Source of the DNA: Phoronis australis
Lineage: Eukaryota > Phoronida > Phoronidae
Direction: 5' to 3'
NCBI GenBank assembly: GCA_002633005.1
Contig: NMRA01000515.1
Span: 213,004-277,003, forward strand
Length of the DNA stretch: 64,000 bases
The position numbers were made by a program, and so were the translations under genes. The notes below the pieces were generated by a model. The model saw only the letters and a list, made by a program, of their open reading frames with translations, was not told the DNA's origin and made no database searches. Positions within the stretch are counted from its first letter, which is position 1; each line of letters opens with the position of its first letter. Shown here in pieces: positions 37,901 to 46,400 of this stretch.

Positions 37901-40900
37901 TTTGAAAACAAAACTTATCATGCTTCATGTAATCTAACACTTCACAACTAAAAATTTTCCTTGCACAAAAAACATCGGCAGTCATATACAGGTCTTACGT
38001 CACAGCAGATTGGTTGTATTTGTCATTCAGAACCTTAGCTCATTTTAATTGCAAGCATTTAACAAGCAGGTCAAACCTACACCACTAATTGTAAACAGTG
38101 CGTTGGTTAAGTGCAAGTCAGAGTGACATATACCCAAGGCCTACCACAAGGCCTTCATCTAGAGGGCATCCAACTGGACATACCATGACTGAATTTATTT
38201 GGATGCCCTGTTCAGCAATTGTAAGCCAGTCCAAAATAGTTAAGATATGATGCAAGATATGATAACATTTATTGCAGACCAATGTTTCCTTTTGTAACAC
38301 ACCACACTGTCATAGCTACTTGACTTAGGGATCATAAAAATGCAGTTATGTGTCGTTGGGTTATGGAAGCCCTGAGAAATTGGAAATGGTACCCATTTTG
38401 GACACCCTAATTTTGAAATTCTAGATGAGCCCCTGTATGAGACTACCAGGTGATGTCAGCTTTAAATTACGAGCCCACTGGAAAGGTCTGTCCTGGAATA
38501 AAACAACACAACTATCGTTCCATAGTCACCAACATTGTAACACACACTTGTCCAGCTTCTTCTATATACAGATGTAGTGGTAACTATTTCATATTCCAAA
38601 TATTATGTAATTGTAACACAAGCAAACTTTTATTACATTCTGAGTTACAATGCTGATACCAAGAAATTGGCAAAAAGAACAAATAACAGTGCTGAATGTT
38701 CTTCCTTTGCTTATCAACTGAGGAGTGCCTGACATTTTGAAAAGTAGGTCAGTCACGCAATGTATATTAATTTCAACCTGCACTAAAAGGTTCAATCCAG
38801 GAAGAGCCCAGCATACAGACATAGCCTCGGGCCACAGAAACCTGGTGGGAGGGCACACATAAAGAATATTTACTGTTGTCCATTATAAGTGATTAAACAA
38901 ATGATTTCTACAACATGGAACTGAATATTCGTGAAAAGAACAGATTACATTCTTTTATAACAGGTATGCTTCATTACAACAATGAACAAAGCAGAACATT
39001 GCATTTTAGAAATTTGGTTGACAAATCTGTCAAGTAGCAGACAGAATGGGCTGTCTGACTAAACCACACTAACCATGAACATGACAAAAAATGTTAAGGT
39101 TGCCAATGCTGTGCCTGTGATTGGCTAATATTGTTTTCATTGTCAAAAAGTAACGAACAAAAACCCTCCCAACATCAGCTGTAGCTGACAATCACAGCAT
39201 CAGATAGGTTACAAGGCCATAACTATGAGACACTCAACTTCGTCCAAATATAGATAATTTTACAAAGTAAAGTTCACAAGTACCTAAAACGTCACAATTA
39301 AATAAGGGCTGAGGTGCACACATTATAATCAGGGATGACAGGACCAGTTGATCTTCATGGGTCGTTTGAAACACAAATATTTCTATTAGCCAAGAACATC
39401 AATTTACAACATTGTGTCCAGCAATACATTTACATACACAAGGATATGAAATGCAAACAACACCTTCAATGTGAAATAACATAAACAAGTCAACATTTAG
39501 GCCCTTTTACTAAAAATTTGTGATTTATGATCTCTTTAACATAACTTAAAAATTAACCCAGTGTTTCACAACCAAAAGTTAACATTTACATTTGTTCCCA
39601 CAGGTGTAAATCAGGCTCGTGACCAAAAAGGTTGTTCTTATGTGAAACAAGACCCTGGTATAAATTTTATCAAAAGCCATCAGTTTATAGCCACAACTAA
39701 GAAGGTCATAGGTACACTACTGCGAAGGCGACTGTATTTTAGAGAGCAAAGCATTGCTCACTGCTCACCCTCAAGTTGAACTCCCAATTTCATAAATTAT
39801 GTAAATTAACTGTTTGCTAAAACAATTAAAGATAAAACCCGTTTTAGCCAAGACCTGGGTGGAGTTCATTAGGCTGCGAAATAGTAGGTTACACTTACAG
39901 CAAGAAAACTTTGCTTATGGAACAGAAACAAGTGAATTCAATGCCTTAATTCATGAATTCTATCCCATATTTCAGCACTCTCCAGGCATATAGGTTATGG
40001 TGAAATGAGGATCCTGGTCTTGCAGGTTGGGCTGTCCCTTGAATGATACTAATTAGTGAAGTGTCATTAAAGAACCTTAAGCTTTCAGCTCTAACCAAGG
40101 TAATGAAGTTAGAGCAGTGATTGCTTGTCACACCACAACACAGGAATGGGTCAGCTGTTGGATCAATATACACTACTGCCGGTCAATATCTCACCTGCTC
40201 TTCAACACACCAACCGAATGTCTAGTCTCATCCTGGTGAGCTAACATTTTTTCATTAAAACAATTACTGATACATTCTTGCAAAGACTTTGTGAACGATA
40301 CAACACATATCTGCATATAATCTAACAAATTAGCTTGCTACCTTTATCATAACATACTACAGTAAAACTAACAAATATCTGTGTTATCAAAAAAAAGCAC
40401 ATTTCAAAAATCCTTTCGATGCCACAGTAATAATGCACAATGAGAGAATGAACAACAATGACTTTTCGAGCCTAAAACTCAAAAATCATAAAACCATGCA
40501 GCTGACTAGTACAATACCCAAATACCGTGGAATCATAAGTTAATTCTTACTCCATAGCTGCTTTCCACCGTGTCCTTGGGCTTATATTGTTGATCACATC
40601 CATGTTTATTTCTCAAGAGCCTGACAATGACAGTAAATGTTAACTTGATAAGCACAATTAATTCAACACAGGCATCAACAGAAGTCAGGAAAGGAAATAC
40701 CACAGGTTTGTGGATAGACTAATGTCAACCAGCAATCAAGAACTAGCCTAGACATCTACTTGACTTGACCAAAAGGATAGTTAGAAGAAGTAAATTAAGA
40801 AGTATTGATTTACTGTGGTTCGCCCTCCGACAGTATCGAAGCCTTTTGACACTACTTCAACTCTAGTGGAAAATGCAGGTTTTTATGACCTTAGGTCATA

Positions 40901-43900
40901 TTAGAACAAAATCTTTTGTTCAAAATTTATGGATTTGATACATCAAGCATTAACATAAGGTTATGTAGCGCTCTTACAAAAATGACCAAATTTGTAACAC
41001 CACATCCCAGAAATGGCTGGTTGGTTTCATCTGAAACTTTCCAATGGTTTTGTGGATGTTTGACTAAATATGCAGACTCATGCATAAGGTCTTAAATAAC
41101 CTTAAAAACAAAATTAATTTGCAACAAAGAGCAAAATATGTGAAGTCATAAAACAATAACTTAAACATTTAAGTTTCACTTGTACCTGTGTGAATCAAAA
41201 ATAGGACAGATGAATAGACACCCTCCCACCAATAGCATGTTGGCCGAAACCTCACGGAATCACCTGTACAGAGGTTTCAAGCACAATTGAAATGAAACAG
41301 GAAGTTGTTAAGACAAAAACCCAGCAACATTGAACTTGAGTTAACAAGGAGTGTAGCAAGTGGACAAGCCCTGAGGAATGATAAGAGACTACACACCCAC
41401 ATTATAGATTGTGTTATGCACACTTTAAAGATTCCACCAGTGTTTATTAAACTTCCTCAGCAAACCCTGACCCCATCAGCACAATAGATAACTAGACTAG
41501 TACCAGCAGAGACTAGATGCTACGATCTATACCAGCTAATGATTGGTCATAGAAATGACGTCGAATAATTTAGCAACGAATGCTGGCCCTCCCAACAAGG
41601 GCACTGAATGGTTCCCTTATCACAGCAATTTGTTTACTTTTAATTTAATGTTGATGTCTGCTGGGTAACGCTAATCATTTACAATTTCACTGTCCGCAGT
41701 AATATGTTAGTTCCTAGTAAATGTGCAGCGCTACTGCGACACCTATCAGGCTAGTCAACTCACGTGACTTTCCAAATAATGAAATCAACACAGCTAGTAA
41801 CTTGACTGTATTTTCTGACTGCACCAAGCTGACTGTGCTGGAGGCTGGAACATGGCTAAACATATAAGCCATTGATGCTGGATCTAAAACTTTTTCCAAG
41901 GATTGTATCACAGCACATGGAAACTCTGTGACTAAAAAATTAGCGACACTTTAAAAAACATCTACTAAGATTTGGGCACATGAATGCAAATAATTCTGTC
42001 TACTGCAGATAATGAATAGCAATGGCTAGAAGTCAAAGCCAAATCTTTCACAGTTTGCCAAACTTGTGGATTGCAAATCAGCATAAAACAGTTAACTTTT
42101 ATGAAACAAAATTGGGTCTTTTTTATCTTTCCATACATTCTGACATTGTGGTGAATGCCAAAAGGTTGTCAAAGCAATGTCTGGTGGATGGTACTGGTAG
42201 CTATGACATAAAAGATAAGAAATATGATAAATAGACAATGCATTCATTCGGTGTTAAGTACTTATTTTTTGAAAAAAAGTGAAAACAAAATTTCACCTGT
42301 CCCTCATATTGTATTCTAAATTAGCCAGATTATATCATAACACAAATTACCCCAAACAAATGCCCAGAAATTAAAAGCTAAAACTAACCATGGCAGTATA
42401 AATCCTTGAACACAAAATATAAAAATAGTGATTTTTCATGCACTAGAAAAGAATTGGGATGACCACATTTTTAGAAATAGCAAGTATCAGAAGACCACCC
42501 CAATGTGGATATTGGTTAGAAATACTGACCAACCATTAAAGGAGAATGCCACCCGATTTAATTAGTCTTTTTTGCCGTCGTAATCGGTCTATATCCACAT
42601 CGCCTCGCATACGGTCGACGTTACCTTGCCAAGAGGTGTCGCGTTAACCTGTGAGGAAGGTGAGAAACGATGCTAGCGACGTCAGTGGTTCATATGCAGA
42701 ATGAATGCCGCTATGTTTCGGTGCATCGTTCCCGCTTGTCCGAACTAAGCAGCTGCGAGGAAAGCGAGTACATCGTTTTTTTACTTCCTCGAGAGTCCGA
42801 AATGCTTAGGAAGTGGCTCATGGTAGTGAAGAATGAAATGTATGCTTTAAATAGCAAGTATGAGGCCGTGAAACATCTCTGTGTCTGTGGCCTGTAGACG
42901 TCGACAGTGCCTGACGAATGCCGGCTTACCAAATAACTCCATACGTTCCGTTGTCTGAGCTTGTTCACGGCGCATCTCTAGTATTTCTTCATCACTGTGT
43001 TCCTGTTCGAATTGATAGCCTGTAAAACTTAACATTCCACCCGCGAAGTCGGGACTGATGAGCTCTAGCTCGTCCTAAGTCGGGATTGCGAGTTGCCATG
43101 TTGGCGTTTATTGCTGAGCGTTCTGTTTCAAAATGAATTATTCTCACCAAAACCAATACTTACATAAAACTGAAACAAAGTCTGTCTCATGCAATTTGTA
43201 ATGCCTTTGGAGTGTTCGTAAGTGCAAATGATTTGAGAAGCCAGCAATGAATAAATCACTGCGTTACCGGGTTTAGGCAGTGCAATAAAACTAATTGACG
43301 GGACACCGAGGCCGTGTGAGCTCATGCTAATTTAGTGTTTGCTGGCAGAAACTGTTGTGAAACAACTCGATTTCCATCCCATGGCCAGGTGTTAGGGGAA
43401 TCTTTATTTACATTTATATTACTCAAATAATGATTGTCAATGTACAACTTCGGCCCTGACGGTGCTGTGGCCAAAGCGGAACCGGCTGAATTCGCGGCCC
43501 GCCCGACGAGTAAGTAGTTTCGTTGCTAATTCACCAACATAATCACATGCACATTACTTTGGCTCACTAGTAATAATAGCATTTTCTTAATTGGAAGTTT
43601 TGTTTCCACTGAACTTTGGCTGGTTTATGTTCGTGATGTCTGATCAGTTTCCGAGCCACTGGCCTCGATAACGAGTCAGTCCGGCTGACCGCGACGGGCC
43701 TGATCGGGCTCCGAGCCACTGGCCAGGATAACAAGCGTTTTGTGTTTAGAACTCAAAAAATCACAAGTCTAAACAACACAGATCTAGGTTCTCCTGTCTG
43801 TATCTCACGGAAAATACTTCGAAATTATCTCCGAAGAGACCCCAAACACCTGCTACGGACCTTATTGGCCTGCCAAACTTTGTAAGCTACGGTGTCCAAA

Positions 43901-45925
43901 TACCAATAAATCCGTCATAGCGAAATAAAACAAAACTTTTTTATAAGAGCTTGGTGTATTTTTAAGGGTTTTACATCGAAGTTCGATGATTTATTGGTGT
44001 TAAACGATGACTTCAAGCAATAAGCCGACTCCAGTAACTCGTGTTGAGTGCTGAGCAGACTGCGTGTGAAACCGATGACGTCATTGGATAATTTCAACAC
44101 CTCCGTCTGGCGTCAGGTGTTAGGTAACGTAACCGTACGTGTCGTTATGGAGTAGAACTACTCGATCTAAATTGATACAAATTAGGTTGTTTTTTGGGTG
44201 GTACGCTCCTTTAATTTCTTATTCTAGATCAGGGCAAAAGACTTCTTCTCGTCACCCTTCTTAAAAGTGTAGTAGACGTGACAGCACAGCAAGAAATTTT
44301 ACAGTGAATATTCACATCAGTGTATTTCATGACCTGGAACTCTTTTAAGACTTCCACATCACAGAAATCCTGCAAGCTAACAGGTTTTTCTCACTTTTTC
44401 TTCGAGCAGTCCCTATTTCAGTTCCCAAAATCGTGAAATCAAAATTTTCATTTTTTAACCAGGCCGAAGGTCAGAAGTTGCGATCCTACCGGCGAACTTT
44501 GAAAGCTGAAGTTCCCACCCTTTGCGTACGTGCTGCCGGGAACCAGCTGTGCATTTGCCGTGTTGTTAAACATTAAAATGTCAAATATGTGCACAAAGAC
44601 TTTTAAATGTCATATCAACAGCATTTATTTTTATCAAATACAAACAATAATTCATTGAAATACAAACAGTTTCAAGTAACGCCAATTAAAGACAAGTATA
44701 TAAGTGGTGGCATTTTGGAAACGAACATTTGACTGACAAGACCGCAATGGCTCACCTTTGGCCTATTTAAAAATTATTGAGGTTATGAAGTCACATCACC
44801 TAGCGAGCGCGTTAAATGTTGGAGCGTGCGCAGTACAAATATTTTGATTTCATGATTTTGGGAACTGAAATAGGGACTGCTCGAAGAAAAAGTTTCATAA
44901 CGGGAGTACTTGTTCGAGTTGGAAGAACTTAAACACATCGACAACCTCCTAAGGTGTTCCTCTATGCGCAAAAGGTATTTATAACAACATGACTTTGATG
45001 GTTTAGTCGGTGCAAGGCATAATTCGCCGAAAAGCTTCCGGCGTACAGAGCGCCTATAGCCTCTACATCGCCTCTGGTTCGGGCCAACAGAGGCGATGGT
45101 CATTGCCTATATCCTAGATTGAGTAGACGAAAGCTTGCCAGCCAACTGCAAGCACAAAGGACACTGCAACCACAGGTACTCTCATTAGCTGTTCGACGTT
45201 ACAACTATAGTATCATTGATGAGCGGCTAAGGTGCTGCGCTGTAACTGCATGCAAAGCTGGCACTAGTCGGATATAACAGACAGTGATTTAGAGAACTAG
45301 TTTCATCCACTAAATAACGACCCTAAATAACAGGGTCGTTATTTAGTGATTGTCTGGTTCTCTAAATCAGGGTAAATAGACAGCGACCACAGTCTCTAGT
45401 CAGCTAATGTGATGTCACACCGCCCGCCGAGCAGTGTTAAAAATGGCAGAGTTTCTGAATTCGGGAACTGAACGAGGGACTGCTCGAAGAAAATGTTTGA
45501 TAAAGGGAGTATTCCTGCGAGTTGGAAGGAATTAAAAAATATATCGACGTCATCTTAGGGTATCCCTCTATGCAAAAGGTATTTATAACAACGTGACTTT
45601 GATGTTTTAGTCACTGTGAGGCATAATTCATCGAAAAGCTTAAGGCGTATGAAACTCCTACCCGAGCTACACCGTCTCTAGTCAGCTGGTCACTGTGAGT
45701 GTGAGTAGTGCCGTAAGGCGCAAAGCTTGTCGAAGGCGATGAAGGAGAATGCTATAACACATTAACAGAACATGAAAAGCTTCAAACGACAGATTAACGA
45801 AACCCTAAAAATATAGAAAGCTATAATTTACCTTGCAAACTATTGGGTGCATATGTGGTGGAAATAGCTTGTTTTTGTTTAGTCGTCGACTTCCTCATTT
45901 CTCCAGTGCGTCTGCGCCATATTGA
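13810..45925 (-). CDS. OXR1: OXR1/NCOA7-like gene (LysM, GRAM-like, TLDc)
   Basis: OXR1/NCOA7 proteins protect against oxidative stress, and their TLDc domain is known to bind the V-ATPase. From ATG at 40601-40603, nineteen coding exons run leftward: 40551-40603, 35065-35163, 33285-33424, 32736-32806, 31884-31991, 30480-30554, 29703-29915, 29164-29345, 27790-27901, 26874-27524, 25975-26215, 25119-25148, 21908-22070, 20588-20771, 19477-19593, 18932-19084, 17434-17532, 16806-16879 and 13810-13951. Every junction phase agrees and the total is 2907 bases: 968 residues plus stop, near vertebrate NCOA7/OXR1 length. LysM is at about 115-165, the GRAM-like domain at 236-312 and TLDc at 807-968. An extra upstream exon (45832-about 45925) may serve as 5' UTR or an alternative start. 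Invertebrates usually have one gene for the vertebrate pair, so the symbol stands for the family. Confidence 0.9.
14286..15404. mobile_element. Non-autonomous DNA transposon, CAG...CTG inverted ends
   Basis: Left end CAGGCGATTTCAGAAAGGTG and the reverse complement of the right end CAGCCAATTTCATAAAGTTG form imperfect terminal inverted repeats. CTA flanks both sides (14283-14285, 15405-15407), a 3-bp target duplication. The sub-terminal parts are crowded with GGTTTAA/TTAAACC-type motifs in both directions. About 14500-15030 looks like an unrelated nested insert ending in AAAATTCTAGATCCGCCCCT. No transposase is visible. The superfamily is uncertain; 3-bp duplications fit Harbinger or CMC types. 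Confidence 0.7.
16806..16879 (-). CDS. OXR1: OXR1 exon 18, TLDc part 3
   Basis: [20 protein letters not shown] then FGAG; vertebrate VFKWSGENSYFINGDISSLELGG. Acceptor TTTTAAG, donor GA|GTAAGT. Confidence 0.95.
17434..17532 (-). CDS. OXR1: OXR1 exon 17, TLDc part 2
   Basis: Thirty-three codons: [20 protein letters not shown] then [13 protein letters not shown]. Contains the invariant FxG and YGTGE-FLY(T)F motifs. Acceptor TTTGCAG, donor TTG|GTGAGT. Confidence 0.95.
17977..18178. repeat. 67-bp tandem repeat, 3 copies
   Basis: Units start CAAATAACAGTTTAGCCTCC and end AACATACTCAAACTTTT, nearly identical to each other. OXR1 intron. Confidence 0.92.
18932..19084 (-). CDS. OXR1: OXR1 exon 16, TLDc domain part 1
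   Basis: [20 protein letters not shown], then [12 protein letters not shown] and [10 protein letters not shown]: the classical TLDc opening (LPARVQGYPWRLAYSTLEHGTSLKTLYR). Acceptor TTTAG, donor AGT|GTAAGT. Confidence 0.96.
19477..19593 (-). CDS. OXR1: OXR1 exon 15, linker into TLDc
   Basis: Thirty-nine codons, phase 0: [20 protein letters not shown], then [18 protein letters not shown]. Matches the vertebrate IITVEEAKRR...LLENMHIEQL lead into TLDc. Acceptor TTTGCAG, donor CAG|GTCAGC. Confidence 0.9.
20588..20771 (-). CDS. OXR1: OXR1 exon 14, [13 protein letters not shown] segment
   Basis: [17 protein letters not shown], then HGFVVVE and KDWE; vertebrate VDHLYTFFVQWSPDVYG...GFVVVE...KSWE. 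Acceptor CTTTCAG, donor GAG|GTGAGT. Confidence 0.94.
21908..22070 (-). CDS. OXR1: OXR1 exon 13, [13 protein letters not shown] segment
   Basis: [20 protein letters not shown] followed by [13 protein letters not shown]. Vertebrate OXR1 has QYEKAPLYLCLKVGKP...QPEYWFAVPRER here. Acceptor TTTGTAG, donor AA|GTGAGT. Confidence 0.92.
23150..25000. repeat. Degenerate modular dispersed repeat
   Basis: Recurrent phrases such as AAATTTCATGAAGTTCCATC, TCATGAACATCCCGC, GGGGCCACTACAGTAGTCAG and AAAATTGCC-type strings recur with loose spacing. They relate this stretch to the better-preserved copy at 33.7-34.9 kb. Open frames here (for example 23619-23879) are by-products. OXR1 intron. Confidence 0.55.
25119..25148 (-). 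CDS. OXR1: OXR1 exon 12, 30-base microexon
   Basis: Acceptor TTCCATAG, donor ATTG|GTATGT. Completes D and adds IELPPGLII before the next exon. Exon 11 leaves one base, and this exon both takes two and leaves one, so its inclusion or skipping would preserve the frame. Confidence 0.7.
25975..26215 (-). CDS. OXR1: OXR1 exon 11, serine/lysine-rich segment
   Basis: Eighty codons plus one base: [13 protein letters not shown], then a serine tract and a lysine-rich [12 protein letters not shown] nuclear-localisation-like patch. Donor GCTG|GTAGGT. Confidence 0.85.
26504..26853. repeat. About 30-bp degenerate tandem repeat, about 11 copies
   Basis: Core TTATATCACAGTAACTACAA followed by ACATTGAGAG, drifting between copies. 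It ends 20 bases before the exon-10 donor end of OXR1 at 26874, so the donor's intronic side is very close to the array. Confidence 0.9.
26874..27524 (-). CDS. OXR1: OXR1 exon 10, long acidic disordered exon
   Basis: 217 codons with no stop, phase 0 on both sides, acceptor GTTACAG, donor AAG|GTGAGC. Rich in D, E, S and T (for example [31 protein letters not shown]). This matches the long variable exon between GRAM and TLDc in NCOA7/OXR1. The IQTDVIDTS stretch resembles a short linear motif (dynein light-chain type); that is conjecture. Confidence 0.88.
27790..27901 (-). CDS. OXR1: OXR1 exon 9, linker
   Basis: Thirty-seven codons plus one base: [20 protein letters not shown] and onward to GGTIAK. 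Disordered. Donor AAG|GTAGGT; phases agree on both sides. Confidence 0.75.
28256..28293. repeat. Short direct duplication
   Basis: TAATGACTCATTAATT occurs twice in a row. The surrounding 27.9-29.1 kb intron holds nothing else recognisable. Confidence 0.7.
29164..29345 (-). CDS. OXR1: OXR1 exon 8, GRAM-like domain
   Basis: [20 protein letters not shown], then [15 protein letters not shown] and [12 protein letters not shown], closely follow vertebrate [23 protein letters not shown]...ALYNDISHMKIK. Acceptor CTGCAG, donor GA|GTAAGT. Confidence 0.93.
29703..29915 (-). CDS. OXR1: OXR1 exon 7, linker and start of GRAM-like domain
   Basis: Seventy-one codons, acceptor GTTACAG, donor ATG|GTTAGT. Ends with [20 protein letters not shown], matching the vertebrate FLKVKxxYxTDGxG lead into the GRAM-like fold. 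Confidence 0.9.
30480..30554 (-). CDS. OXR1: OXR1 exon 6, end of LysM
   Basis: Twenty-five codons: [19 protein letters not shown] and onward. VLFIPD is the last LysM strand (vertebrate VLYVPD). The intron on its upstream side contains the 30.7-31.9 kb duplicate and a 63-bp array, which do not touch coding sequence. Confidence 0.88.
30684..31149. repeat. Duplicate block, copy 1 (ends at an N)
   Basis: Parallel to about 31396-31858 with scattered substitutions and both ends matched. It has only one unit of the 63-bp repeat. The N at 31150 follows its last base. Failed contig merge or alternative haplotype in an OXR1 intron. Confidence 0.8.
31151..31445. repeat. 63-bp tandem repeat, about 4.7 copies
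   Basis: Unit: ACAATACATTGCAGAAATAA, ACCATGTAAACACACAATTT, then CCAATTGAAGCTAGGGATCT and AAG. Units are almost identical. The 63-base period produces a long false open frame on both strands. Confidence 0.93.
31446..31858. repeat. Duplicate block, copy 2
   Basis: Second version of 30751-31149, continuing smoothly into the LysM exon at 31884, so this is the copy anchored to the right-hand contig. Confidence 0.8.
31884..31991 (-). CDS. OXR1: OXR1 exon 5, LysM domain core
   Basis: Thirty-six codons, phase 0 both sides. [20 protein letters not shown], then LKKINHLTS...FSGQ, is a clear LysM, matching vertebrate ESRDSLNSIALKFDTTPNEL. Confidence 0.92.
32736..32806 (-). CDS. OXR1: OXR1 exon 4, basic segment leading into LysM
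   Basis: Acceptor GTTTTAG, donor ACC|GTACGT. Encodes [20 protein letters not shown] then LHT. The PPGTFLHT end corresponds to the KGTIEYTV start of the vertebrate LysM. Confidence 0.8.
33285..33424 (-). CDS. OXR1: OXR1 exon 3, acidic linker
   Basis: Acceptor TTTGTAG, donor TCAG|GTGGAG (weak). Encodes [20 protein letters not shown] and a following charged segment ending VEKSGS. Phase 2 in, phase 1 out, agreeing with its neighbours. Confidence 0.65.
33723..34955. mobile_element. Modular dispersed repeat element
   Basis: Two to three degenerate modules of about 438 bp: GTTTGGTTGATAGAGGGGCGG at about 34177 and about 34619, and CCACAGTAGTC at about 34092 and about 34530. It ends in a short GGACGGACGCC tandem (34859-34910). 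Reverse-complement similarity to 100-227 marks the left end. Similar GACGGACG-tailed, TTTCATGAA-rich repeats occur in other marine invertebrate genomes (recollection). Translations such as [13 protein letters not shown] are not a recognised protein. Confidence 0.65.
35065..35163 (-). CDS. OXR1: OXR1 exon 2, basic/serine-rich N-terminus
   Basis: Acceptor TTACAG, donor AG|GTAAGC. Encodes [20 protein letters not shown] and onward to SFTSYIS. Low complexity, no domain. Supported mainly by agreeing phases on both sides. Confidence 0.65.
37722..37825. repeat. 52-bp direct duplication
   Basis: Two adjacent nearly identical copies starting AATTAGAACTATACACAGAC / AATTAGAATTATACACAGAC. OXR1 intron. 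The rest of 35.2-40.5 kb shows no gene. Confidence 0.92.
40551..40620 (-). CDS. OXR1: OXR1 exon with start codon
   Basis: Acceptor-like TTGTCAG precedes base 40620. ATG at 40601-40603 opens [17 protein letters not shown] and the exon ends GA|GTAAGA. The two leftover bases fit the single leading base of 35065-35163. Bases 40604-40620 would be 5' UTR. Confidence 0.6.
42696..42897 (+). pseudogene. THAP-domain relic, frameshifted
   Basis: One frame starts [11 protein letters not shown] then stops. Another continues [20 protein letters not shown] and ...[14 protein letters not shown]. Together they follow the THAP layout C-x4-C...P...LRKxW...C, but a stop, a frameshift and a lost CxxH end mark it as dead. 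Such THAP domains are DNA-binding parts of transposases. Confidence 0.55.
42930..43035 (-). pseudogene. Exon-like frame on the opposite strand of the transposon
   Basis: [20 protein letters not shown], then [15 protein letters not shown], running into a good donor G|GTAAGC. The YxFE...SDEE opening recalls acidic N-terminal segments of transposon-linked proteins of marine invertebrates, but I cannot name the family. It may be a captured exon or a coincidence. Confidence 0.35.
44393..44900. repeat. Inverted repeat arms 44393-44460 / 44838-44900
   Basis: TTTTTCTTCGAGCAGTCCCT on the left is the reverse complement of AGGGACTGCTCGAAGAAAAA on the right. The match spans about 60 bases including GGGAACTGAAATAGGGACTG, with a spacer of about 380 bases. 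Confidence 0.8.
44838..45690. repeat. Direct repeats 44838-45112 and 45458-45690
   Basis: Both copies carry GGGACTGCTCGAAGAAAA, then AAAAGGTATTTATAACAAC, TGACTTTGATG and CGAAAAGCTT in the same order with moderate divergence. An unclassified dispersed element between the OXR1 exon at 45.8 kb and the Kolobok-like relic. Confidence 0.75.
45285..45369. other. Compound hairpin/palindrome
   Basis: Inner perfect 17-bp arms 45308-45324 (CACTAAATAACGACCCT) and 45332-45348 around a 7-base loop. Outer 13-bp arms 45285-45297 (TGATTTAGAGAAC) and 45357-45369. It sits between the two direct repeats. Confidence 0.9.
45832..45925 (-). CDS. OXR1: Putative OXR1 first exon / alternative N-terminus
   Basis: On the - strand an ATG at 45896-45898 opens [20 protein letters not shown] and reaches a CAAG|GTAAAT donor at 45832, leaving one base. 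That phase fits the LysM exon at 32736-32806 (two leading bases), giving a second basic N-terminus. If joined instead to the 40551-40620 exon, the frame stops at once and it would act as 5' UTR with an upstream frame. A further out-of-frame ATG (45918-45920) in an ATGGCGC context starts a 13-codon frame. Confidence 0.5.
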
Positions 45926-46279
45926 TTCTTAATGAGAATCAGGGGCGATAACTCATTGCAATGTCTATAGATGGCGCGACAACGCTTTGTCTTACTTTAA
46001 ACGTCAAGCGTGATCAGGCATTACGCGCATACCCGATGATCCATGTATTGCGTTTTTTTCAAAGAACAGTTCATAGTGTCGTGCATATGAGCGCATGCAC
46101 AGGTCAGTGTCCTTTGTACGGGTACTTATCATGTGATATAGGCGGGGGTACATGCTCGCACCCAGGGGGCCCAGGGTGCTCTCGAACGAGCCCCCATTTG
46201 GCAAAGTGGGCAAAAAGGTCCGCCTGAGAGAAACAGAAAGTCCGAGAAAACCAGACAAAATTCCACTAAAAGGCAGGAA

Positions 46280-46400
46280 TTTGGCGAATGCACAATTCGT
46301 AGCTCTGAACGAAATCTGTTTACCTGTTTTTTTAGTACTCCGTTTTATTTTTAGTAAAAGGTCCACATTCTCAAAAATTCGAGCCTCCCTATATTTTAGG
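46280..46400. repeat. Dispersed repeat related to 49500-49600
   Basis: ACCTGTTTTTTTAGTACTCC...AAAAGGTCCACAT here parallels ACCTGTTTTTTTAGTCCACC...AAAAGGTCTACAT at about 49527-49572. Overlapping open frames on both strands at 46.0-46.5 kb belong to this repeat. Confidence 0.6.

Larger units (their letters stand above)
42540..44210. mobile_element. TTAA-flanked, THAP-bearing DNA transposon relic (Kolobok-like)
   Basis: TTAA at 42536-42539 and 44211-44214 flanks imperfect inverted ends AGGAGAATGCCACCC and (reverse complement of the right end) AGGAGCGTACCACCC. The TTAA target and a THAP-like coding relic inside fit the Kolobok superfamily; piggyBac also uses TTAA but lacks THAP. The interior is more GC-rich than the surrounding intron. 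It lies in the OXR1 intron between 45.8 and 40.6 kb. Confidence 0.75.
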
